Assembly (NCBI GenBank): GCA_016716905.1 | Contig: JADJUS010000014.1 | Location: 124,001-188,000 of the forward strand | Source: Acidobacteriota bacterium | Lineage (GTDB): Bacteria; Acidobacteriota; Vicinamibacteria; Vicinamibacterales; SCN-69-37 | Direction of reading: 5' to 3' | Length of the DNA stretch: 64,000 bases | Shown: positions 46,432-54,822 of the stretch, piece by piece | Layout: each line of letters starts with the position of its first letter | Position numbering within the stretch: the stretch's first letter is position 1 | Program-made: the position numbers and the translations under genes | Notes under the pieces: generated by a model | The model's input: the letters and a program-made list of their open reading frames with translations, nothing else | Databases searched by the model: none | What the model was told of the DNA's origin: nothing

Positions 46432-47367
46432 TCACGCGCGCTTGCGCGCGATGACGAGGGTCTGGCCGATCCAATACGGCACATGAAGACCGGCGGCGCC
46501 CACGCCCGAGGTGAGCTTGCCGGCCAGCCGCGCCACGGGCCCGGCCACAGGCTCTCCCCGTTTGATGACATAGCCCAGTTCCAGCCACTGGATGTGCGGC
46601 TTCATCCGGACCACCTGAAAGCCAACCCGCTGCAGCATCTGCCCGAGCGTCTGCCGGGTGAAGTAGTACAGATGCGTGCTCAGCAGCATCAGCCAGTGAC
46701 GCCCCATGCGTCGCGCGAGCCAACTGCCAATATCCGGTACGTTCACGATGAGCAGGCCGCCGGGTTTGAGCACCCTCTGGCACTCCCCGAGAAAGCCCTG
46801 GGGATCGTGGGTATGCTCCAGCACGTCCCACACCGTCACCACATCAAACGTCGCGTCGGCGTAGTGCTGTTCGAACAACGTGCCGGGCTGAATGTCGATG
46901 CCGTATGTGCGTTTGCCCCAGGCGCCGAGCCAGGTGTTGGGCTCACACCCCGACACCGTCCAGCCGCGCACCTTCGCGACATGGAGGAATGAGCCGGCGG
47001 CTGTGCCAACGTCCAGCATGTGCCCCCGGTGGGGCGCGAGCCGTTCGATCATGTTGAGCGCTTTGGCGAAGGTCCGTTCGCGGGCCGGCGCCTGCGAGAC
47101 AAATGTCTCGTCCGTGCCGTCGCGGTAGCCGCCGAGAATCACGTCGGCGCGCAACCGGGGGTTCACGAACTGCAGTCCGCACGACCGGCACTCCACAAGG
47201 GGGTCGTGCAGCGCCTCATCGCTGGAACTCTTGAATCGGACCTCAAGCTCGATTTCGGTACGTTGCGTGGCGGGAAGTACCGTCGCCAGGTCCGTCCCGC
47301 CGCACAGGTTGCACGGAACCGATTCATACTGCCCGGTCGGGCCTTCAGTCGAACTCTGGCTATGCAC
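46432..47367 (-). CDS. methyltransferase with N-terminal zinc-ribbon-like motif
   Basis: 311 aa. N-terminal cysteine pairs VPCNLCGGTDL and VECRSCGLQFVNPR resemble the zinc-binding head of sugar C-methyltransferase-like proteins. The core has GHMLDVGTAAGSFLHVAK (motif I), VSGCEPNTW, FDVVTVWDVLEHTHDPQGF and CQRVLKPGGLLIVNVPDIGS, followed by YYFTRQTLGQMLQRVGFQVV. It probably methylates a sugar or lipid-linked intermediate. The GTG at 47367 is preferred because GGAG lies seven bases upstream; TTG 47385 is an alternative. Lies 21 nt after the CofD-GT fusion gene and is probably co-transcribed. Confidence 0.87.
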   Translation of the reverse strand: MHSQSSTEGPTGQYESVPCNLCGGTDLATVLPATQRTEIELEVRFKSSSDEALHDPLVECRSCGLQFVNPRLRADVILGGYRDGTDETFVSQAPARERTFAKALNMIERLAPHRGHMLDVGTAAGSFLHVAKVRGWTVSGCEPNTWLGAWGKRTYGIDIQPGTLFEQHYADATFDVVTVWDVLEHTHDPQGFLGECQRVLKPGGLLIVNVPDIGSWLARRMGRHWLMLLSTHLYYFTRQTLGQMLQRVGFQVVRMKPHIQWLELGYVIKRGEPVAGPVARLAGKLTSGVGAAGLHVPYWIGQTLVIARKRA

Positions 47368-47388
47368 GTCCGCTCTCCGCAACAAGAC

Positions 47389-49344
47389 TCAGGCCCCGCC
47401 CTCGGGGCGCGTCGCCCCAGGCGCGGGCGACAGGCGCCGCACCACAATTTCCCACACGGCGCGGAAGCCCTCGAACACCGAGGTCCGTTTCACGCGTTTG
47501 GGGGAAATGGGGAAAAACCGAACCGGGATCTCAAGAACCTCTGGCCGGTCCCGCAAGAGCGAGGCCAGTAACTGGTGGTTCGCAAGTTTGAGGGCCGGAT
47601 CGACATTCACTCCACGGAGGTACTTCGCCCGAACGGCCCTCGCACCTGAAAGTGTATCGCTGATGTAGCGGCCGAACAACACGAGGTAAAGCGCGCTCAG
47701 CAGATGGCTGCCGAGATGGCTGGCCGTCTTGAGCCACCAGTTGTGGCGGTACCGCAGCGCCATCGCCTCTTCAACATCCCTGATCGACAGCCGCCGGCTG
47801 CCCCACACAGCATCGAGCCGGACAAACGCGAGTTGCGAGGCCAGCGCAACAATGTCTTCTCCCCGATACATCCCGGACGACTCGAACAGGATCACGTATT
47901 CGAACTCCCCGCCCCGCAGGACATCGAGCACCTGGGACTGTGCGACGAACCGCACGGCGAACGGCAACGACGCCGCGAGCCCGGCATCCACCGCATGCGC
48001 GGTGTGCACCACCGTCACCCGGAGCGGCAGGTCGCCCATCCCGCCCCGGACCATCTCGAGCAGCGTCTGGAGCAGCTTGTTGGGGGAATCGGCGTCGTGC
48101 AGATACACAGCGACGGTGGGTTCGCGATCCGACCCAAGCAGCGACGCCACAAACGGTTTGAGCAGCTTCTCGGCATCGTGATGGCCAGTGACGCCATCCT
48201 CGTAGTTGCCAATGCGCACGAGCCTCGGGTCCTCGAGCGCTTCAACCGCACCAAGCGGCACATACGGCACGGGTGACTCACGGCCAGGATCGTTGAGCAG
48301 GTAGTGCGTGATCAGGCACGGGGTTGGCACTGTGGCCCGGCCCTTCTCACACAGGTAATACAGGGCCCGGTTGATGATGTCGACGGCGCTGGCGCCCGTG
48401 ATTTCTGCGTCCTGATACAGATTGGTGATGAGGAGTTTGATCGCCGTGAGGTTTCCGGCAATGGCTGCGCTCAGGCCCGGCGTAAGATACGACGGAAACA
48501 GACTCGAGTGCTGGGTGCCCGGCGCGTAGATGATCAGGTCTGCGTCCTGCAATGCGGCCACCACCGCCGGATTCACGTGCACCGGCACCGATCGCCCTTC
48601 CAGAAACTGATCGCGCTCTGCGGGACTGAGTGCGGCCACGTGCGACTGCTCGGCAGGCTCAAGCGGCCGCCCGATTAGATAGATGTCGGCGATGCGGTTC
48701 TGGCGCTTCGCATCCACCACGTCCTCTTCGCTCGCGAGCAACCGTCCTGCAGTGTCCACCGCCACCAGGTAGGCGTTCGTACCATCGGTGACATTCTCCA
48801 CCAGCCCCGCAGGCAGATTCAGCAGCGAGCAATAGTCGGCGACCGCGCGATTGAAGTTGTGTTCCGCTGCCAGGAACGCGCCAGCGAATACGAGGTTGCC
48901 CAGGCTGCAGTCGGAGAACTCGAACGGGCGCCCGGTGCGATCGAGTTCCCGCTCAAATGCCTCGAGGTAGCGCGACACCGCGACCGTCCAGGGCTGATCG
49001 CCTCGCTTGGCCGCAGCCATTGCGGCGCGCGCCTCCTGCGCATCGCAGCCTACGGGGAGCCGGCCATCGAGCAGCGCCACAAGCTCTGCGGGGGCCGTTG
49101 AGAGCTCCGTGGCCAGCCGCGAGGCGTTTTTCCGGAAGTCTGATGGCCCGAGGCTATCGCCCAGAAATCGGCGCACCTCCCCCGTGGACGCCCCATCGTC
49201 ATACCCGTTGATCGCCACGGTGAGGTCGATGGCCTGATGATGGGTCAGCTGACGCGCCAGGGCACCCGACCCTCGACCACCCGAGAACAGGACCACCCTC
49301 AAACGGGACCGGCGACGAAACACACTTGGGCGGATGAGCGTCAT
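47389..49344 (-). CDS. CofD/YvcK-like domain fused to a degenerate GT2-like domain
   Basis: 651 aa, two parts. Residues about 16-400 match the CofD/YvcK fold: RVVLFSGGRGSGALARQLTH, INGYDDGASTGEVRRFLGD, LGPSDFRKNASRLA and LIIYAPGTQHSSLFPSYLT. YvcK proteins bind UDP-sugars and affect cell-wall metabolism; CofD transfers phospholactate. Residues about 408-640 resemble a GT2 glycosyltransferase (DAVWGSRRLSIRDVEEAMAL, LVLFGRYISDTLSGARAVRA, EIPVRFFPISPKRVKRTS), but where a DxD-type motif is expected it reads LFESSGMYRG, so catalysis is doubtful. The start ATG 49344 has no good ribosome site; earlier starts are possible. Divergent from the radical SAM gene 70 bp away. Confidence 0.8.
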   Translation of the reverse strand: MTLIRPSVFRRRSRLRVVLFSGGRGSGALARQLTHHQAIDLTVAINGYDDGASTGEVRRFLGDSLGPSDFRKNASRLATELSTAPAELVALLDGRLPVGCDAQEARAAMAAAKRGDQPWTVAVSRYLEAFERELDRTGRPFEFSDCSLGNLVFAGAFLAAEHNFNRAVADYCSLLNLPAGLVENVTDGTNAYLVAVDTAGRLLASEEDVVDAKRQNRIADIYLIGRPLEPAEQSHVAALSPAERDQFLEGRSVPVHVNPAVVAALQDADLIIYAPGTQHSSLFPSYLTPGLSAAIAGNLTAIKLLITNLYQDAEITGASAVDIINRALYYLCEKGRATVPTPCLITHYLLNDPGRESPVPYVPLGAVEALEDPRLVRIGNYEDGVTGHHDAEKLLKPFVASLLGSDREPTVAVYLHDADSPNKLLQTLLEMVRGGMGDLPLRVTVVHTAHAVDAGLAASLPFAVRFVAQSQVLDVLRGGEFEYVILFESSGMYRGEDIVALASQLAFVRLDAVWGSRRLSIRDVEEAMALRYRHNWWLKTASHLGSHLLSALYLVLFGRYISDTLSGARAVRAKYLRGVNVDPALKLANHQLLASLLRDRPEVLEIPVRFFPISPKRVKRTSVFEGFRAVWEIVVRRLSPAPGATRPEGGA

Positions 49345-49413
49345 GCAGTCAACGCGTTGCCATGTTACCCGAGTTGCCCGGCCCTCCACCGCGGTTTATG
49401 ATTGAAGGGTCCC

Positions 49414-50574
49414 ATGTCCACCGAGACGTTTCGCCTTCGCTACCTCGCCAAGTCTGTCGCCGGCGTGCCGCGCGACCTGATACAGACGGCCGTGGCGCAG
49501 GTGCGTGCCATCAAGCCCACGGTCTTCATCTACAACTGCACCTGGGTGTGTGATGCCCAGTGTGAGATGTGCAACAACTGGAAATGGGGCAACCGCAAGG
49601 AAGACATGACGCTCGCGCAGATGGACGGCGTCATGGACAGCCCGTTCTGGAGCGACGTCGAAAACCTGAACATCTCGGGCGGCGAGCCGACGACGCGTAA
49701 CGACCTGCCGGAACTGGTGGAGATGTTTCACCGCCGGCTCCCCCGCATGCGGAAGGTGGGCATCAACACCACCGGGCTGACGCCGCAACGCGCCATTCCG
49801 ATGCTCACGCGCATCGTGGACTTCTGCGGTGAAAAGAACCTGCTGGTCAGCATCCGCGTGTCCATCGACGGCGTCGGCGACATGCACGACCAGGTTCGCA
49901 ACGTGAAGCGCGGATTCGACAAGGCCAACAAGACCATCGAGGCCATGCAGGCGCTCGCCGCGCGTTCGCCGCACTTTCAGTTCGGCATCGCTTCCACCAT
50001 CTTCGCGCAGAATCTCGACGACGCGAGGAACATCCGGGAGTGGGCGCGTTCGAAGAATCTCGACATCGTGTTCAACATGCTGCGGTTCACCGACAACATG
50101 CTGCACAACGCGGAACTCGAAACCAAGATCGGGTTCGGGTCGCGCGAAGAAGAGTTCATGCGCGAATTCTTCCTGGATCAGGTGGCGGGCGAGTCAATTC
50201 TGAGCGGCCAGTCGTTCATGTACCTGCATTACGCCGACATGATTGCGAACGGCTACCACCGCACCATGCCGTGCCCGTTCCAGCGCCAGGGGCTGCTGCT
50301 TAATCCGAACGGCGAGTTGTTCTATTGCGAGAACTCCCAGAAACTGGGCAACGTGCTCGACACGCCGGCCGGCGACTTGTACTTCGGCGCGAGCCAGCTC
50401 GAAGGACGCGAGACACTCAAGCGTGAGACATGCCCCACGTGCCTGAGCCCCTGTCAGGTCAACGTCGGCGCCATGAAACAGGTGGTGCCGTACGTGAAGT
50501 TCCTGCGGCGGGCGTACAAGGTCAAACACGACCCGTCCCGTCATCTGAAAACACTTCCCGATCCCGTGCGATGA
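49414..50574 (+). CDS. radical SAM protein with SPASM-like C-terminal cysteines
   Basis: 386 aa. The radical SAM cluster motif CDAQCEMC (Cys46, Cys50, Cys53) binds the [4Fe-4S] cluster that cleaves SAM; LNISGGEPTTRND is the GGEP motif. The C-terminal part has MPCPFQRQGLLLNPNGELFY followed by C-ENSQ and CPTCLSPC, a cysteine set like SPASM domains that bind extra clusters and often act on peptides or large molecules. The substrate is unknown. The ATG at 49414 has AAGGG five bases upstream. The stop overlaps a 22-codon ORF by TGATG, and the surface lipoprotein C gene follows. Confidence 0.87.
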   Translation: MSTETFRLRYLAKSVAGVPRDLIQTAVAQVRAIKPTVFIYNCTWVCDAQCEMCNNWKWGNRKEDMTLAQMDGVMDSPFWSDVENLNISGGEPTTRNDLPELVEMFHRRLPRMRKVGINTTGLTPQRAIPMLTRIVDFCGEKNLLVSIRVSIDGVGDMHDQVRNVKRGFDKANKTIEAMQALAARSPHFQFGIASTIFAQNLDDARNIREWARSKNLDIVFNMLRFTDNMLHNAELETKIGFGSREEEFMREFFLDQVAGESILSGQSFMYLHYADMIANGYHRTMPCPFQRQGLLLNPNGELFYCENSQKLGNVLDTPAGDLYFGASQLEGRETLKRETCPTCLSPCQVNVGAMKQVVPYVKFLRRAYKVKHDPSRHLKTLPDPVR

Positions 50575-50642
50575 TGAGCACGCTCGGATCTCCGGCACAT
50601 GCCGGCCAACAGTCACAGTACGCCTTGTCGGAGGATGAGTAA
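50574..50642 (+). CDS. 22-codon ORF coupled to radical SAM and lipoprotein genes (uncertain)
   Basis: A small open frame from ATG 50574 (or 50571) to TAA 50640-50642. The peptide begins MSTLGSPAHAG and ends YALSEDE. Its start overlaps the stop of the radical SAM gene (TGATG), and its stop overlaps the start of lipoprotein C (TAATG). It has no ribosome site of its own, and the strong GGAGG inside its 3' end serves the lipoprotein. It may be a real short peptide, possibly a substrate, or only a coincidental bridge. Confidence 0.25.
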   Translation: MSTLGSPAHAGQQSQYALSEDE

Positions 50643-51748
50643 TGAGAGTGCAGAAATTCCTGATGGTGGCCATCGTGGCGAGTGTCGGCGCGATGGTCGC
50701 CTGCAGCGGCGAGAGCGGCCCCCGTTCGGTCACCCTGGGTGACTCCCCCACGGCGCCGGGGTCGGCACAGTTGACCGCGCCGACCCCCGAGTCGCCCGTC
50801 AACGACGCGCAGATTGACACCGTGCGCCCGACACTGACGGTACGCAACGGCTCGTCGAGCAGCAACGGCGCAAAGACATACGAGTTCCAGATCTCAGACC
50901 GCACCGATTTCCTTACCACGCTCGCAGCGCGGTCGGGTGTGGCCGAGAGCGCGCTCGGGACCACCAGCTACACCGCCGAAGCAGACCTGGCGCCCTCCAC
51001 GCGTATGTATTGGCGCGCACGCATGAGCCAGGGCGGCGCCACATCGGCATGGTCGGCCACCGCCCAGTTCAGGACGAAGGTGGCGGGCTTCAACCGCCCT
51101 GGCGAACTCTACGATCCGCTGACCGGCGGCGAGACCATTGGCACTCGCATCGGCGCCACCACGTTCCTGGGCACACGCGGTCTCCGCGTGGACGATGTCA
51201 CGTCGTTTGTCCGCTATCAACTGGCGCTCACGCTGACGTCGGGTGAAATCTCTGTGGAAGTCGAAGGCCTGGCGCCGAACAAGCCGAGCGAGAAGGCCCG
51301 CATCTTCTCCATGATGGACGGCACAGGCCGGCTGTTCGACAGCAAGTACCTGTTCAACGTGCAGTACCGCGGCATCCCCGGCAACCCTGACAACGCCATT
51401 TCGTACAAAGTGCTGATGGGCGATTCTTCCCTCAAATATGAGCCCGACTTCGGGGCTCGTGCCGCAGGCGTTCGTTCACTCAATCCCAATACGACGTACC
51501 TGTGGACCGCGACGTGGGGCTCCACGTTCCGGCTGACGGTGCGCGAAGGCGGCGCGACAGGCCCAATCATCTACGACCGGTCTGAGGCCACGCAGGGAAC
51601 CTACAACCCGTTCCCCCATACGGTTTACCTCGGGGCGAACGACTCGAACATCGAGTCGGGCTCGTTTGCCGGCGCCATCTACCGCAACCTCTGGGTGGGC
51701 AGCGGCCCCAGGCCGGCGTCGTTGGGCTCGGCACTGTCGAGGCGCTGA
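50642..51748 (+). CDS. lipoprotein C with FN3-like and lectin-like domains
   Basis: 368 aa. Lipoprotein signal (MVAIVASVGAMVAC, then Ser-Gly-Glu), a Pro/Thr-rich tether with APTPESPVND, an FN3-like domain (STRMYWRARMSQGGATSAWS), and a C-terminal sandwich with NTTYLWTATWGSTFRLTVRE and GGATGPIIYDRSEATQG, close in layout to lipoprotein B. It ends with GAIYRNLWVGSG, comparable to AKNLWVSP in B. The ATG has GGAGG seven bases upstream. It probably binds the glycan made by the neighbouring genes at the cell surface, which is inference. Confidence 0.87.
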   Translation: MRVQKFLMVAIVASVGAMVACSGESGPRSVTLGDSPTAPGSAQLTAPTPESPVNDAQIDTVRPTLTVRNGSSSSNGAKTYEFQISDRTDFLTTLAARSGVAESALGTTSYTAEADLAPSTRMYWRARMSQGGATSAWSATAQFRTKVAGFNRPGELYDPLTGGETIGTRIGATTFLGTRGLRVDDVTSFVRYQLALTLTSGEISVEVEGLAPNKPSEKARIFSMMDGTGRLFDSKYLFNVQYRGIPGNPDNAISYKVLMGDSSLKYEPDFGARAAGVRSLNPNTTYLWTATWGSTFRLTVREGGATGPIIYDRSEATQGTYNPFPHTVYLGANDSNIESGSFAGAIYRNLWVGSGPRPASLGSALSRR

Positions 51749-51764
51749 GGCTTCCCGGCAGCTG

Positions 51765-52520
51765 GTGACGCGCGTTCTTTTGGTTCCGGCGGCAGGACTG
51801 GGCACCCGACTGGGCTCAGTCCTGCCGAAGGTCCTGACCCCCGTGGCGGGCCGCGCCATGATCGACCACATTCTCGAACGCTACCGGCACGTGGCCGGCG
51901 CCGCGGTCATCGTGGTGCACCCTGACAGCCACGCTGCCGTCGCACACCACCTGCAGGGTGACGTGACGCCCTTGGCGTTTACCGAACAGGCCGCGCCGAC
52001 CGGGATGCTCGACGCCATCCTCGAAGCGCGAACAGCGGTACTGAAGTGGAATCCGGCGCGCGTCTGGATTACCTGGTGCGACCAAGTTGGCATTTCAGCC
52101 GATACGGTGACTCGGTTGGCGGCGATTGAAGCGGCATCGCCGGACCTCGCTGCCATCATGCCCGTGGTCACGCAGCCTGTGCCCTACATCCACTTCGAGC
52201 GCGACGCAGACGGCCGCCTGGTGGCCGTCCGGCAGCGCCGCGAAGGCGACACCATGCCAGGGACGGGCACAAGTGACTCCGGTCTCTTCTCTCTCTCGCG
52301 TGAGGCATTCGAGAATCTGCTTCCTGAATACGCGCGTGCCGCCGAGCGTGGCGCGGCAACCGGCGAGCGCAACTTCCTCCCCTTTCTTCCCTGGCTTGCG
52401 GCGCGAACCACGGTGACGACGTTCGAGATTGCGGCCGAAGAGGCACAAGGCATCAATACGCCTGAGGACCTTGCCGCCGTGGAGTCGAGGCTTCGGCCGG
52501 CGTCCGGGGGCGCGCCATGA
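51765..52520 (+). CDS. nucleotidyltransferase (sugar-1-phosphate type)
   Basis: 251 aa. The pyrophosphorylase signature is VLLVPAAGLGTRLGSVLPKV at the very N-terminus, with PVAGRAMIDHILERY next, then the core of an NTP-transferase domain similar to the first half of GlmU: TEQAAPTGMLDAILEAR, WITWCDQVGI, INTPEDLAAVESRL. It activates a sugar-1-phosphate with an NTP. Start GTG 51765 lies 16 nt after lipoprotein C; an in-frame extension would overlap that gene. Its TGA overlaps the start of the GT2 gene, so the two products probably act in sequence. Confidence 0.88.
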   Translation: MTRVLLVPAAGLGTRLGSVLPKVLTPVAGRAMIDHILERYRHVAGAAVIVVHPDSHAAVAHHLQGDVTPLAFTEQAAPTGMLDAILEARTAVLKWNPARVWITWCDQVGISADTVTRLAAIEAASPDLAAIMPVVTQPVPYIHFERDADGRLVAVRQRREGDTMPGTGTSDSGLFSLSREAFENLLPEYARAAERGAATGERNFLPFLPWLAARTTVTTFEIAAEEAQGINTPEDLAAVESRLRPASGGAP

Positions 52521-53218
52521 CGCCGAACCCGCGCGTCTCTGTGGTGATTCCTGCGTACAACGAGGACCGATTCATCGGACAACTCCTGGCGCAGATTCAG
52601 TCAGTGGACCTGTCGGCACTGGGGGTGACGCTCGAACTCATCGTGGTGGATGACGGCTCGAAGGACCGTACCGCCGAGGTCGTGTCCGCGATTCCAGGCG
52701 TCACGCTCCTGCGCAAGGCGAACGGCGGCAAAGGCAGTGCGGTTCGCGCCGGCATTGGGGCGGCCACCGGCGACTACGTCCTGATCCAGGACGCGGATCT
52801 TGAATACGACCCGCGCGACTACGTCCCGATGTTCACCGCGGCCTTCCGTGGGGGCGCGACCGTCGTGTACGGCAGCCGCTACATCGCGCATCGCGGCCCC
52901 TATCCCCAGCAGGGCCTGACGGCCTATCTCGGCGGCACCAGTCTCAGCCTGGTCTGCTGGGCATTCACAGGACGATATCTGACGGACACCGTCACGGCGC
53001 TCAAGCTCTTCCCGAGGGCACTGCTCAACGAACTGGCGCTCGTCACCTCAGGCTTCGAACTCGACCACGAGATCAGCGCCAAGGTCCTGGCGCGCGGCCA
53101 CGCCATCGTGGAGGTGCCGATACGGTACTACCCGCGCAGTCGCGCCGATGGCAAGAAGATCGGCATGCGCGACTGGTTCATCGCCGTGCGCACGTTCGCG
53201 CGCTGGCGACGGGGGTAG
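52517..53218 (+). CDS. GT2-family glycosyltransferase
   Basis: 233 aa, GT-A fold, similar to dolichol-phosphate mannosyltransferase. VSVVIPAYNEDRFIGQLLAQ, IVVDDGSKDRTAE, NGGKGSAVRAGIGAATGDYV, the metal-binding IQDADLEYDP, YGSRYI and the C-terminal IRYYPRSRADGKKIGMRDW are the family blocks. No membrane segments. It likely transfers a sugar to a polyprenyl phosphate. Overlaps the nucleotidyltransferase by ATGA. Its C-terminal half resembles the degenerate GT2 domain of the CofD fusion at 47389-49344. Confidence 0.92.
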   Translation: MTPNPRVSVVIPAYNEDRFIGQLLAQIQSVDLSALGVTLELIVVDDGSKDRTAEVVSAIPGVTLLRKANGGKGSAVRAGIGAATGDYVLIQDADLEYDPRDYVPMFTAAFRGGATVVYGSRYIAHRGPYPQQGLTAYLGGTSLSLVCWAFTGRYLTDTVTALKLFPRALLNELALVTSGFELDHEISAKVLARGHAIVEVPIRYYPRSRADGKKIGMRDWFIAVRTFARWRRG

Positions 53219-53219
53219 A

Positions 53220-53243
53220 CTCGGGCTTGAGGAACAGCCCGAG
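53220..53243. terminator. hairpin between convergent genes
   Basis: An 8-bp perfect stem CTCGGGCT/AGCCCGAG (53220-53227 with 53236-53243), starting just after the GT2 stop and 26 nt before the end of the convergent lipoprotein D gene. No T-run follows on either strand, so the terminator call is weak. Confidence 0.35.
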
Positions 53244-53268
53244 CTACGTTCCAGCCCGAGAAGACGCC

Positions 53269-54108
53269 TTACTTCAGGATGCGGCCGCGGGCCCGCATGC
53301 GGTTGCGCTTGATCGTCGCGATGCCGCCATCACCCGCCAGGTCATCGTCGAACCCGCTGGCGCACAGCCACCATCTCTGGGTTTCGTACACGGCGGTGAG
53401 AGGAAAATTTCCGGTGGTTGTCCCGATCTTGCCGGTCGGGAAATAGCGATCCATGAACCAGGCATCATTGTCCACACGGGCTGAATCAGTCCCGGTGAAC
53501 ACGACCTGTTGCCCATTCATACGCCGGTCCAGGACCACGTAGTCACGGCGGTGGTTGATGAGGTCCTGCAGCTCATCGGCCCTGCCCTGTTTGCAGGGAC
53601 CGTTCTCGCTGAAGTCCACCAGGCATCCAATCGGCGGAATGTCGGAGTGCCCGAACAGGTCCATCAGGAATCGGCGGCTGATCTCTTTCAACTCGGCGAC
53701 CGAATCATGCACGCGGAACGGAGTGGCCTGGCCCACGACCTTGAACTCCCGGTTTTTGCGGTTCTCGGTCACCGTCAGCGTAACGACGACGTCCACGCCC
53801 TTCTGGATGCCTGACGCCATGCGAAACGTCGCGCGTGCTCCGTTGCCGATGATGGTGCCGACGTTTGCGGCCCAGGCATAGGACAGATCCGCAACCGGCG
53901 TCTCGGCATCCTGGACCACGGCGACGAGCGGAATATCCACGCCGGCTTCCCGCCGGCTCGTGGGCCCGGAGATCGACGCGATGATTGGCGGCGTCAACAC
54001 TCCGCCGCCGGCCAATGGAATTGGAATCTGTCGCGGAGCGGTGGGACTCTGCCCACACCCGGCAGCGGCCACCATTACCGCCAACCCGGCGAGACGCCGA
54101 CGCACCAT
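53269..54108 (-). CDS. lipoprotein D with Ig/PKD-like domain
   Basis: 279 aa. Lipobox at VMVAAAGC followed by GQSPTAP, a short tether, then a beta-sandwich domain (VDIPLVAVVQDAETPVADLS, YAWAANVGTIIGNGARATFR, VVVTLTVTENRKNREF) of Ig/PKD type. The C-terminal half has several Cys (PPIGCLVDF, GPCKQGRADEL, WWLCASGF) and ends with Arg-rich NRMRARGRILK. No enzyme motif is visible. It lies 2 nt after the upstream beta-barrel gene and likely works with it at the outer membrane. Confidence 0.78.
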   Translation of the reverse strand: MVRRRLAGLAVMVAAAGCGQSPTAPRQIPIPLAGGGVLTPPIIASISGPTSRREAGVDIPLVAVVQDAETPVADLSYAWAANVGTIIGNGARATFRMASGIQKGVDVVVTLTVTENRKNREFKVVGQATPFRVHDSVAELKEISRRFLMDLFGHSDIPPIGCLVDFSENGPCKQGRADELQDLINHRRDYVVLDRRMNGQQVVFTGTDSARVDNDAWFMDRYFPTGKIGTTTGNFPLTAVYETQRWWLCASGFDDDLAGDGGIATIKRNRMRARGRILK

Positions 54109-54110
54109 GT

Positions 54111-54806
54111 CTAGAACCGCCGCCCCATCCCGATGCTGATCCGCCGCACATCGGTGACATGGTCAGGCGTGTTGATCCGCGTCAACCGTACGCCCAAATC
54201 CAGGTACCACTTGTCGCCGAACACCAGGCCGGCGCCGGCGCCATAGGCCAGATGGTTGCCCGGCCCGAGCAGGTCACGCCCGAGCGTCACGCCGTATTGG
54301 CTCACGCCGGTCGTAATATCCCGAGCGTTCAGGATGAACGTCGGACGGTATTCCACACGCCCCATACCCACGTCGGCCATGACGTACGGCCGCACACCCA
54401 CCGTGGTTTCATGGATGTACCGCAGCCCGGCTGTCGCCACCCAGGCCGGCGCGTCAATGCTGCCGCTCGCCGGCTTCCCCTGCGTCTGCTGCAGATAGCT
54501 GGCGAAGGAGTTCACTTCATCCACGCGGCTTGAGGTGACCACGTCCCACATGCGTGTGGCACCCACAACCACCTGGACGTTTCTGCGCAACCGGATGCCA
54601 AACTCGCCCCCGGCGACCGGCGCGCCGTGATCAACCACCTGGATACCCGACAACGCGCCGAGGAACCATTTACTCGTCGTATCGGCCTGGCGCACGGTCG
54701 GCGCTGTCCTCTGAGCCGGCGCAGCCGCCGCCGGCACCGTCTGTGCCTGCGCGGCTCCGGCCAGCGCCAGCACGGTCATTCCCACAAGTCCTGCAACACA
54801 CTTCAT
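54111..54806 (-). CDS. outer-membrane beta-barrel protein
   Basis: 231 aa. Signal peptide (CVAGLVGMTVLALAGAAQAQ, cleavage AQA), a linker rich in Ala/Pro/Thr, and eight strands such as SKWFLGALSGIQVVDHG, NVQVVVGATRMWDVV, WVATAGLRYIHETTVGV, RPYVMADVGMGRVEYRP, HLAYGAGAGLVFGDKWYLDL and the terminal RRISIGMGRRF ending in Phe. It is an OmpA-like or eight-strand porin-like barrel. The start (ATG 54806) follows an AAGGGA. Coupled to lipoprotein D and near the GT2 gene; role unknown. Confidence 0.8.
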   Translation of the reverse strand: MKCVAGLVGMTVLALAGAAQAQTVPAAAAPAQRTAPTVRQADTTSKWFLGALSGIQVVDHGAPVAGGEFGIRLRRNVQVVVGATRMWDVVTSSRVDEVNSFASYLQQTQGKPASGSIDAPAWVATAGLRYIHETTVGVRPYVMADVGMGRVEYRPTFILNARDITTGVSQYGVTLGRDLLGPGNHLAYGAGAGLVFGDKWYLDLGVRLTRINTPDHVTDVRRISIGMGRRF

Positions 54807-54822
54807 CGGATTTTTGTCCCTT

